From the NCBI GenBank assembly GCA_030704615.1, contig CM060732.1:26226001-26290000 (forward strand): a stretch of 64,000 bases of DNA, read 5' to 3'. The position numbers were made by a program, and so were the translations under genes. Below the pieces are notes generated by a model. It did not search any database. It was given only the letters and a program-made list of their open reading frames with translations, and had not been told where the DNA came from. Source of the stretch: Takakia lepidozioides. Taxonomy: Eukaryota > Streptophyta > Takakiopsida > Takakiales > Takakiaceae. Of this stretch, positions 27,639 through 36,402 are shown piece by piece. Each line of letters starts with the position of its first letter. Within the stretch, counting starts at the first letter, position 1.

Positions 27639-28364
27639 TTAATGCCACCATACACGCACGCCACCCTCTGCCACCACCACACTACCCTTTCCATGCTCAC
27701 AAAGAGCATACAGCTCGTCCTTCACAGATGAGACGCAGTTCAACCTGTCCTTCACTCCTACACCCCTGGACTGTGAACTGTCTAACCACTCGGACACTTT
27801 AAACTCAACACCCACAAAATCACTGATGTCACTGGTCGTAAAAGACATATGCAGTGTGGAGACAACCTGCTTGCAAAAGGCCTGGAAAATCCTTGTCAGA
27901 TTGCCAAAAGTTTTACCCTTCCTTAAAACAATCCTTGAGGTATCACGACTGGCCCACTTCAAAGGGCAAGATGCAATTCTAGTCATACGGGGAATCTTTA
28001 AAGGAGATGCCAAGCCAGGACTCAGTTGCCGAAGTCGAGTCACTTTTGCTCTGAACCTCTCAACTACGCTAGCATTTTCCATGTTGGAATCATCATGTGG
28101 GAGGCCAACGTCCAGCAACCTCCTTCCAAAAGCCTGGCCGACACTCGTGCGGGGGATATTCTTTCCCACCTGGGGTTTTTGAAGCCACCATGAGATGTCA
28201 GTGAGCCAGTTTGATCCCTCTGGATCTTCATCACACAAATACCAAGAGACTTTGTGAGCCTGCAAACTGCTTCGCTGGATTTGAGCGGCAACCCCTCCAT
28301 GCAAGGCAACAAGAATGCCGTCCCTGAAAAGCAGGTCTCCAGCTCCTGCACTGACCTGAAACAA
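27639..28364 (-). CDS. Long open frame at the 3' side of the unknown gene
   Basis: This minus-strand frame of about 240 codons overlaps the last exon of the gene at 28064-30450 in another frame. Its residues (GRRLLDVGLPHDD, ENASVVERFRAKVTRLRQL, IVLRKGKTFGNLTRIFQAF) could be further coding sequence joined by a splice near 28169 (CAG then GTGGG) to an acceptor such as TTTTGGAAG. The intron would be under 60 nt, so I am unsure. It could be a chance frame or 3' UTR. No family is recognised. Confidence 0.35.
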   Translation of the reverse strand: MFQVSAGAGDLLFRDGILVALHGGVAAQIQRSSLQAHKVSWYLCDEDPEGSNWLTDISWWLQKPQVGKNIPRTSVGQAFGRRLLDVGLPHDDSNMENASVVERFRAKVTRLRQLSPGLASPLKIPRMTRIASCPLKWASRDTSRIVLRKGKTFGNLTRIFQAFCKQVVSTLHMSFTTSDISDFVGVEFKVSEWLDSSQSRGVGVKDRLNCVSSVKDELYALCEHGKGSVVVAEGGVRVWWH

Positions 28365-30450
28365 ACACTGACAAAAGATATCAAGTTCAGAAGTAAACTT
28401 TTGTTCTGGACAGCAGGCTTAGGAACTGCAATTCTCATCCCCTACCAAGGATGTGCATCAGAAGACCCCACTAAACCATGAATATGAAGTAATCAATGTG
28501 CCATTTGAACTACTAACTGCTCAATTGTACTCTGAAATATTGCAGTATAAAAGACAACAAGACCTTGATTCTTCTGAAATACACCATTCATTTATCATTC
28601 AAGTCCTGTAGCATTTGACAATGTGCTGTTTGAAGGTCTTTACCAATCTTCAAATGCTCCGGGATGACCAGGATACATGGATAGAAGCCTTTAGGTTTAT
28701 TCCACCACTGCATAGCTTCCAACCTTTCTTGACTTGTAACACTAGTCGCAATCAAAATCTTCCAAAGGGGGAGAAAACTGTGCACACCTGTGCTCCTTGT
28801 GCTGGGCATTTTATCGACAAATTCCCTGGTGAAGAAAACAAGCCATTTTCCATGTCCAGGATGACACCTTTCTCTGCACTGATTATGACTTCAATTGAGC
28901 TAGTGTCACTCTCAGCAGTACTTTGCAGATCTGTTGGGATGACTGCAGCATTCACTTCCCAAGGTACCAAAGAAGTAGCTGTCTTCTCTGTCCAGTAAGT
29001 ATCATGGCCAAAGAGCTGCTTCAAAACACTGACAAAATGACCCCTTTCACAAAACAAGTTCTTTCCTAGCCATCTCTCAAAGCAGCTCCGAAAAGCTGCT
29101 GGAAAGTTCAAGTTCACATGCAGGCCACCAAAGACCGACGCTGGAAGTTTTGCATGGGCATGACACGGGCCCTTTAACACTGTTAAATTACGAGGGCCAT
29201 TGTCTCCCTGGGAATTGGATGAGTAACCATTGCAATATGCAAATCTTTCTTCCAGACTTTGGCTGCCTGACAAGCTGATACTTAGCTCTGGGGTGGTTAC
29301 AATCATGTCGGAATGAAGGCGTGCAGTGACTGAACCTCCAAGCCTGAGGACTTGTGAAGCTGCCTCCCAGGTCTAGCCATCCAACAAAGAAAGTCTATTT
29401 CAGACTCAAGAAATTCTCTCCCGCAACACACATCTCATATGATGTTGATGCTAGCCCTACAATAAACACTTGCTCAATGTCCCTCTTCACCATAATGTCC
29501 AATGGCTGGTGAGCCCTTTCCCAAGTTTTTCGTCACCTTTTTGGTGGGTGTTATCCAGCTACTGGCTCTGGGACCCAAAGACAATGAACCCATGCTATAA
29601 CAGAACCAAAATGCACAGAAAGGTCAGTGAGTACATATTACCTCTGACACACACATACCTACACAACCGTGTTGCATCTTGGAATAAACTCTGAACCATG
29701 CCTCCCAACAATTTGACACCTTGGTGCCCAGCTTTCATGACTATAACATGGAAAAGGTGAACATTATGCAGTCTTCCAAAACCCCACTAATGATGGGCGG
29801 CTTTAAGAATTACCAAGATCTGGCACTGCAGAGTTACTCCTGACACACCATCTGTCACCTCCAAATCGCCTGCATTACTGCACCTATCAGTTCGAAACTG
29901 TAGTTTGTTTTGGATTTTACAGTATAGATCGCCATGAAATCCACCTAAAATCATTCAACTACCAACCAAGCATAATGATACTAACTGAAAATACACACTC
30001 CTGTGTACGCATCTGTCAAGGCATTGCACAATCGATCAGCAATTCGGAGGACACAAAAAAGGACATACCTGCAACTTGTAGCACGGAATTTGGCTGAGGT
30101 GTTTCCGTTACAGTTGCCGTAACCGCTCGGAAAGCATAAGCTCTGGTGCCTCTCACATACAGCTCTCCATCTACCTGCACGAGACAGACCGGTATTCAAG
30201 TGTAGAATGGAACGATGATCGATATGCTGAAAAGGTGAGAAGAAGAAAGAAAGGCTACCTGCGATGCGGTACCGGTGGTGAGAGTGGGAGAATACACCAA
30301 AGATGATGATGATAGACGCCACGAAGGTATACAAATGCCATCAGTGTCCGGAACTTCCTCATATTGCTGAAGAACTATGCCTGATGCGTGGATCGGTCTG
30401 TCACTGTGCGACGGGGACCCCTCCGTAGCGCTTTGTTTTGTATTGCACAT
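28064..30450 (-). CDS. Unrecognised host gene, nine exons, about 501 residues
   Basis: I do not recognise the family. Exons (minus strand, high to low): 30450-30259, 30174-30069, 29944-29814, 29731-29659, 29594-29563, 29505-29470, 29372-28788, 28707-28644, 28350-28064. All junctions are GT..AG, phases agree, and the sum is 1506 nt (501 residues and a stop). Starting at ATG 30450 the protein opens MCNTKQSATEGSPSHSDRP. The largest exon holds LRLGGSVTARLHSDMIVTTPE, CHAHAKLPASVFGGLHVNLNF and FCERGHFVSVLKQLFGHDTYW, then PKGFYPCILVIPEHLKI and CFSGTAFLLPCMEGLPLKSS. There is no signal peptide, membrane segment or zinc motif that I can see. Exons 4-6 are short and less certain, one intron (29506-29562) is only 57 nt, and the 3' end may continue by splicing into the next frame. 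It sits between gene deserts and transposons with no lesion in the frame. Confidence 0.6.
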
Positions 30451-30602
30451 TGCAGCTTTGCCTGATCACGTGGCTGCAGACTTGACAAGCACGGCCTCTT
30501 TGCTACATTCCAATGCTCATTTTGGTTGTCTGTCCCAAGCTACAATTGGCCCTTCTCACAATTTTCCATCGAGTTGTGCTGCAGATGTGGTACAATTGAG
30601 AG
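30451..30602. promoter_or_regulatory. Probable promoter side of the unknown gene
   Basis: Only about 150 bp separate the start codon at 30450 from the gypsy LTR at 30603, so the native promoter is either short or partly replaced by the element. No core promoter motif is clear. Confidence 0.35.
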
Positions 30603-30647
30603 TGTAAGGGTTCAATCTCTTTTGAAAAGTGCTTAACAACTACGCCA
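30603..30647 (-). repeat. Outer piece of the split gypsy LTR
   Basis: TGTAAGGGTTCAATCTCTTT and AAAGTGCTTAACAACTACGC match 38810-38857 with few changes. The match stops at GCCAC and resumes at 35966, on the far side of the insertions. Confidence 0.8.
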
Positions 30648-30868
30648 CAGGAGGGAGGGGATTGGTATGGCGTGAGCACAAAAAAATCGCAGCGTGAGCA
30701 GGATACACGGTTATAGGGGTGATATGTATGTGAGTGAAAATACATATAATAGACGGACATAATTAGAGTCTTTCTGCGTTAATAGGGTCTCCATGGTGTC
30801 TAAATATAATCTTAAACATATAGAAGGAGTTTTTTTTTGTGGCGCGGAAAGGGGGGTGTGGCCCTGTT

Positions 30869-30872
30869 TTAA
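30869..30872 (+). repeat. TTAA target site duplication, left
   Basis: TTAA directly before the left terminal repeat. The matching TTAA follows the right terminal repeat at 35523-35526. TTAA is the fixed target of piggyBac transposases. Confidence 0.9.
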
Positions 30873-30887
30873 CCCCTAATGGACGAG
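30873..30887 (+). repeat. piggyBac left terminal inverted repeat
   Basis: CCCCTAATGGACGAG, starting with the C run usual after TTAA in this superfamily. Similarity to the right end stops after these 15 bases. Confidence 0.9.
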
Positions 30888-31823
30888 TCGACCTGATTCG
30901 GGTTGATTGGATATTTTGACCGTCAGTGGGCCCCTTGGATGAATCTGGATAAAGATGGGCCCTGAACAAAAGTTGTAGCCCTTGAGATTCTGCGCCGGAC
31001 AAAATTTCTTACACCCTAATTGGATAAATCCTGCGCCGTCAGGATTTTTTGAAGTGATGATGAGCACCCACAATCCAATGGTTTCTGGCCCTCCACAGGC
31101 TTTGACCTAGCCACGTGGCAGGCAAAATGGGCATCGGTGGCCCGATGTCGGCGATCGGGTGCATGCAGGGTTGGCATGTCCGCCCATGCGGACATGGGAT
31201 GCCACCCTGTGGCCAGTGATGGGTGGCGGCAGCGTGGAACGAGCTCTCTCTTCGCGCGCACAGAGTCTGGGTTCCTGGAGCTTGCAAATCGTGGCCCCTC
31301 TCGCATTTCCTTGGCGTTTTTGTGTGCATGTTTTGCTTGATCTTCCGTGGATCGCCCGCATTCGCTTCGTAGAGGGTGTATTTCTGGGCTTCATTTTCGG
31401 GTCATGGCGACTTACCTCTCCCAGGCTCGAAGCGGCGGGAGCTGTTCCGTTTCCTGCTGTGTGTTCTAGACATTAGAGCTCGGGGTGTGATTGCATTTAC
31501 GCAGCTGTTAGGGCTGAGTGTTTGGCGTTTAGATTCTTGTGCCCTGCCGAATTTTCATTGTAATGCAAATTGTCATTTTTTCTTGCATGTCGTTTTGTGA
31601 AATGTTTTTATGCATTTGGGCTCTGTGTTTTGTGTGGTAGGGGATGGTTGCAGGGGAGTGTGGTGTGTTGGGGTTTCATTTTGCAGCTGGTTTTGGAGAG
31701 TTTGCGAAATTCGCCGAGGTACATCCTTCATTCCTGTGCTTGGGGAAGATGGGCCATCTGATTGATTCATCGTGAGGGCTTGCATTCATTTCCTGTGATC
31801 TCTGTCGGTCTCACGGATTCGTA

Positions 31824-34078
31824 TGGCACCAAAGAGGAAGGACGCTCCTGTCGCCCCCACCCGAGCTTGCAGCTGTCGCGGAGGTTATAAGGGAGTGGGC
31901 GCTTGAGGAGCAGCACTACACTCCCGAGCAGTGCAAGGTAATATTTGGGTGTCTGTCTCCTGCCTTCCTCTGTAGTTTGCCTCCACCGCCGTTCGCCAAT
32001 CGTTGGCCTCGCCACCCTCGTCCTCACAATTGTCGCTTTCTGTTTAGACGTCAGGTGGCTCTAGTTCTTGGTTGGAGAGAGAGAAGAGAGGAAGGTGATA
32101 AGGAGGGGTTCAGTGACGCTGTGAATTCTGTTTTGAGAGATGATGTCTGGCCCGATGCCGACAGTCAGGCGTCTGAAGGAGTTGGCTCGTGCAAAGAGGT
32201 CGGTTCCTGCAAGTGTGACAGCACCTCCCAAAGGTGTGGTGAGGAAAAAAAAATAAGGGAGTGGTGAATTCGGGTGTTGTGGGATGTGTTGGCGGGCCTC
32301 TGGGTGCTGGGAGCATGCTTGCCGTCGGTCGGGCTGCTTTGGGGGACATGCATCCCAACACTGGTGCACTGGTTCCTTTTGGTGAGGAGTCTTCTAATCC
32401 TGTTTTGGGCCACGATGAGGCCTCTTCCGACATGGACGAGGATTTTGAGGGTGACGATGGGTACATGGGCGACTCTGCTGACGAAGCAGACTGGGAAAAT
32501 GAGGTGGTTGATATGGAGTGTGATGAGGAAATCTCGGCCGATTTTGTGGAGATGTTTAAGGCGAAGACGTGGGAAACCAACGCAGGCTCTGACTTTGTGA
32601 GTGATAGAGCTGCATTTTTTGGCCCTCAACCTGGTCCCTGCCTGCCTGAGATGAAGGGCTCACATCCGATTTGGTTTTTTGGTTTGTTTTGGAGGCGACA
32701 AGTGCTTGGGCGAATATGTAGGGAGTCCAATCGTTATGCTGTTGAACCTTTCGGTACGGGCACTCGAGGGGGGCCGCGGTGGAAAGAGCTCACTGTTCCT
32801 GAGCTCAGGGCTTGGATTGGAGTCTGTGTCTTCATGGGCATAAAGAAGTTGCCCCGAACACGATTTTACTAGCAACACTCGGAGACATTCTTCACTTGTC
32901 CTGTCATCCGCAAAGTGATGACTCGAGATAGGTATGAGGCCATACTCCGTTGTTTGCATCTTGTTGACAACGCCACGTTGGTGGCAGATCGTAAGAGTCG
33001 GAATTATGATAAGCTTGGAAAGCTTAGGTGGGTGTGTGAGGAGATTATGGATAGGTGTAAAAGTCTCTGGAATCTGAACAAAATGGTGACTGTCGACGAG
33101 GTGATGATCCGTTACAAGGGGAAATACTCCCCAATTAGGATGTATATGCCTAAGAAACCATGCAAATGGGGCATCAAGGTGTGGGCCTTGGCTGACTCGG
33201 AGACTTCATATGTCTACGATTTTTCAATGTATGTTGGTAAGAATGCAGGAGGGCCAGATGGCGAGAGGCAGAAAAGTGGGAAGGGAGAAGGTTATGATGT
33301 GGTCACCCGGCTGGCCGACGGGCTGCATGGTTTGGGGCATGTCATTGTGACTGATAATTACTTTACAGGGGTCCAGCTTCTATATGACATGGCCAAACTT
33401 GGCACTTGGGCCATTGGCACGGTAAGAGTGAACAGAAAGGGTCTCCCTCCCTCTTTGCTGAAAATGAAAAAATCCAAGACTGCCAAGCAAGGGCAGTCAT
33501 GGTACAGGATGCATGAGTCCAGGGAGGTGGCTACTGTGTTGTGGTGGGACAAGAATGGTGTATTCTTACTATCATCTGCAGCTAGGCCAGCTTGCAGCCC
33601 TTCCTCTCCTGTGACTGTACGCCGGAGAGTGCCTGTGCCATCCGTACCTGCACATGTGCAATACCAAACGTACATGCGAGAGGTGGATGTGCAAGACCAG
33701 CTTAGGGGTGCGTACAGCTTGCAGCTGCGCACAAAGAAGTGGTGGCATCGTCTGTTTTTTTTTCTTATGGATACCACGCTAGTGAATGCGTATATCTTGC
33801 ATTCTGCAATGGAGAGAAGGAAGGGGCGTCGGGCCATGACCCATCTACAATTCAATCTGGCTGTGGCATATGGTTTGACAGGGGGTTGCTGCACTGACAA
33901 CATTGACACCATGGGGGATTCAGAATGCACGTTTGTGCATCAGTGCCTTCACACCACACGGCGGCGAGTGTGTGTCATGTGCCATGTTCGTACTCACCAT
34001 TAATACCCTGGCTGCGATGGCAACCACTTGTGCCTTGGGCGGTGTTGGAATGAGGCACATCGGCATGCCTTGAGGTGA
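31824..34078 (+). pseudogene. piggyBac transposase with few lesions
   Basis: A piggyBac transposase cuts and pastes the element at TTAA. A likely first exon begins at ATG 31824 (MAPKRKDAPVA); an indel in a C run near 31858 is needed to reach the frame PELAAVAEVIREWALEEQHYTP, which ends at a GTAATA donor. The main frame runs from before 32261 (an A-run shift near 32247) to 34078. An acidic region (32400-32560) precedes the catalytic core. The three catalytic Asp are in VDEVMIRYKGKY, VTDNYFTGVQLL and REVDVQDQLRGAYS. The end has a Cys-rich cross-brace finger: CVMCHVRTHH, stop, YPGC, then LCLGRCW. In-frame stops are TAG at 32870-32872 and TAA at 34001-34003. The rest of the main frame is open. 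Whether stops are read through, or an active relative exists, cannot be seen here. Confidence 0.92.
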
Positions 34079-34099
34079 CTGAATTCTGGCTTGTTGCAC

Positions 34100-34625
34100 T
34101 GTCTTCTTTCTTTGTGTGTGCATATGTTTGTGTGGGTGGGGGTTCACCAGGGTGTGGGACTGCATGCAGGTATGCTGGAGGCTGTGGATGGCGTGTGTGC
34201 GTGGGGCGTGGGGTGTGGGTATCTCTGATCTGTGGTGGGTATGGGTTCTTCTCAGGTTGGGGGGTTGTGTGTGTCCATGCTGGTTGATGGGCAGTGGGGG
34301 TCATGGGGAGCTGGTGGTGACGGTTCAATGGTAGTGGAGGGGTGTGGGGGTCATGCTGCTGCTGGTTGATGGGCAGTTTTGGGAGTGGGGGGGTCATGGG
34401 GGTCTGTTGCTTGCTCATTGTGTGTTGTTTTGGTGATGGGGGAAGGGCTGGTGATGGTTCACAAGTTGTGGGGGTGATGGGGATCTGCTGCTGCTGGTTG
34501 AGGGGCTGTGGAGGTGATGGGGGTCCTTCAGTGTTGGCGTGTGTGCGTTGTGTTTGGGTGGTTTCACAGTTTTTTTTTTTTTTTGGGGGGGGGAGGGGGG
34601 GGGGGGGGACTGTCTGCACACTGGG
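34100..34625 (+). repeat. G/T-rich low-complexity tract inside piggyBac
   Basis: Long run of TGGGGGTCATGGGG-like units with GTGTGGGGGT and GGTGATGGGG variants, ending in a T run and a G run at about 34570-34610. Open frames here are composition artefacts. Several G4-like runs are present. Confidence 0.8.
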
Positions 34626-35507
34626 CAAATCGGGGGGTTCAACTCCCCCCCAGTTCGTGGATCATGTCTTTCGGGGTGGTGTGTGGTTTGGGTTCGCTAC
34701 ATTCAAAGGAAAAGCAGGAGCTCACGGGGAGCTTGAACACAGATGGGCCACATTTGTGACGGTTGGTGGTTGTTAGTTTTTCAGTTGCCTGTTGGGTGGA
34801 ACGCCGAAACGTCAGGCGTTCCCGGGCCCTTTTTTGGGTGTCGATTTTGGGGTCCCCCGAGTTTTCTGTGTCAATCGGTGACGTAGCCCCCTTTCTGTAG
34901 CCGGAATTGTCTACCAATTCAGGCAATACATGGCCTGAGCTGGGATTCAAGTAGAATTACACCTACTTAGAAATCTATGCCTGCATTTTGGTTAGAATTC
35001 AGAAATTCTTTTTGGAGGTAGTAGGAAATCATAGGAGGAACAATTCCACCGTTAGAATTCTGGTTCCAATGAAAATTTCGACCCCTATGGCTGAATTACA
35101 GGTCAATTGAAGCAAATAGTGCTTTTTGACCCCCCTGTTTTTCCATACAAAGGAACCCTATGCAGATTTTGGAATTCTGCTTTGCAAATTTGGGGCAAGT
35201 TGCTTTAGGTGCTTGAGAATTGGAATGTGGTTGGGGTCTTGCAAGGAAAAAATATTTTCTTGGTCCAACTGCCTGGTCAAACCAATTTTTCCCTCTAAAA
35301 TTGGAATACACTACAGATTTAGAGCTTAGCATTTTGTTATAATCTTCCTAATGACATGGTGAAATGGGCTGAAAGTCTTACAGCAGGTGCATGAGGTAGG
35401 TAGCGTCCTTTTCATACGGTTCATCCCTGTGGATGTTTCTTAGCTGGGAGATATACCCTCATCCGTGAGGGTATGTGCTGTTTTGGAGTGGGCCCACCAA
35501 AAACAGC

Positions 35508-35522
35508 CTCGTCCATTAGGGG
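35508..35522 (-). repeat. piggyBac right terminal inverted repeat
   Basis: CTCGTCCATTAGGGG followed by TTAA (35523-35526), the exact reverse complement of the left terminal repeat. Confidence 0.9.
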
Positions 35523-35965
35523 TTAAGGAGCTTGACAAGGGGAAAACCTCAAAAAAACAAAATCACAAACCAAACCCCAATTTCAACGATGAAACCAAGT
35601 TTCGCTCACGAAACCCAAGTTTCGCTGGCGAAAACCGTTTGCGTTTCGCTGGCAAAACTCATTTTTTGGGTTATTCTTGGCGATGTTCTACACACAATGT
35701 TACCAAATGCCACATTGTTTACGTGCTGATTTTTGAGTTATGGCAGATATATTTGTGAGTCTTTGTGCTCACGTAAGTTAAGCTTTGGACGATTAATTTC
35801 ATGAATTTTTTCGCGTAGCACGATTTTCAAATAGTTTCGTATTTCTTACCGCGTGAGCGCATTTTGGTTTCGCAATCGCATATTCTCTACAAAATTTTGG
35901 AATATATGAAATATGCCTTTTGTGCTCACGCCCGCTGGCGTGAGCCTGCTCACACGCTACCCAAC

Positions 35966-36402
35966 CTCAAGCAAGATAACCTCCCAACCTAGAAACCTCT
36001 CTTGCTGCCAAAAGAGTATTGGATCCTTCTAGATTCTAAGTATGCCTTGCTCTTTCTCAGACTATGAGTAACCACATTGATCATCATGCTTCCTATGACT
36101 ACTTGTCATGCTTTTCTCTTTGTCTAGACCGAGCACCAGATCCTTTTTAAATACTCCGTGAGATCTTGCTCTTAAGATCTCCAGGCTTTAACTATTCTTG
36201 ATATCTTTTGTTGTTCTTGAAGCTTATTCTTTGCTTTATTTGGCTCTAGCGTTCCTTCAAATTTTTGCCAACTCTGACTTTGCTTAAGTCTATACATATA
36301 TTTTTACTGTATATGGCTTTGCTTAAAGTCTTTCTTATACTTTTACTATTTATGATTCAATGCTTAAGCCCATAACTGACTTTTGCTAATTAGGTTGTGA
36401 CA
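35966..36402 (-). repeat. Main piece of the split gypsy LTR
   Basis: Matches 38868-38957 through AAGATAACCTCCCAACCTAG, GTATTGGATCCTTCTAG and CTAAGTATGCCTTGCTCT. It ends GGTTGTGACA, so on the minus strand the LTR begins TGTCACAACC. A purine-rich tract GGGGTAGAGAA lies just inside it. Confidence 0.85.

Larger units (their letters stand above)
30873..35522 (+). mobile_element. piggyBac transposon, full length (4650 bp), near-intact
   Basis: Perfect 15-bp terminal inverted repeats, CCCCTAATGGACGAG at 30873-30887 and its reverse complement at 35508-35522, are flanked by TTAA on both sides. It carries one gene, a piggyBac (DDE_Tnp_1_7 type) transposase at 31824-34078. Ends, target duplication and transposase family all agree, so the identity is firm. 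Sequence between the gene and the ends is noncoding; 34100-34620 is extremely G/T-rich. Confidence 0.93.
30648..35965. mobile_element. Small GTGAGC-ended element, split by piggyBac
   Basis: Without the piggyBac insert this is about 660 bp (30648-30868 and 35527-35965). Its edges carry imperfect inverted sequence: GGTATGGCGTGAGCAC at about 30665 on the left, and GTGCTCACGCCCGCTGGCGT and CTGCTCACACGCTACC on the right. The right part also holds close TTTCGCT/GCGAAA hairpins at 35600-35660. It looks like a MITE-type nonautonomous DNA element. No coding region is seen. Family unknown. Confidence 0.55.

Noticed and set aside
27826-28182. Plus-strand frame of 118 codons opposite the unknown gene
   Set aside because: It is antisense to a better supported minus-strand gene and has no motif.
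28064-30450. Identity as a meiotic topoisomerase VI B-like protein
   Set aside because: Only the length is similar; no ATP-binding motif is visible and the residues do not fit what I know of that family.
34075-34776. Overlapping Gly/Trp/Val- or Pro/Thr-rich frames on both strands
   Set aside because: They are artefacts of the G/T-rich low-complexity tract inside piggyBac.
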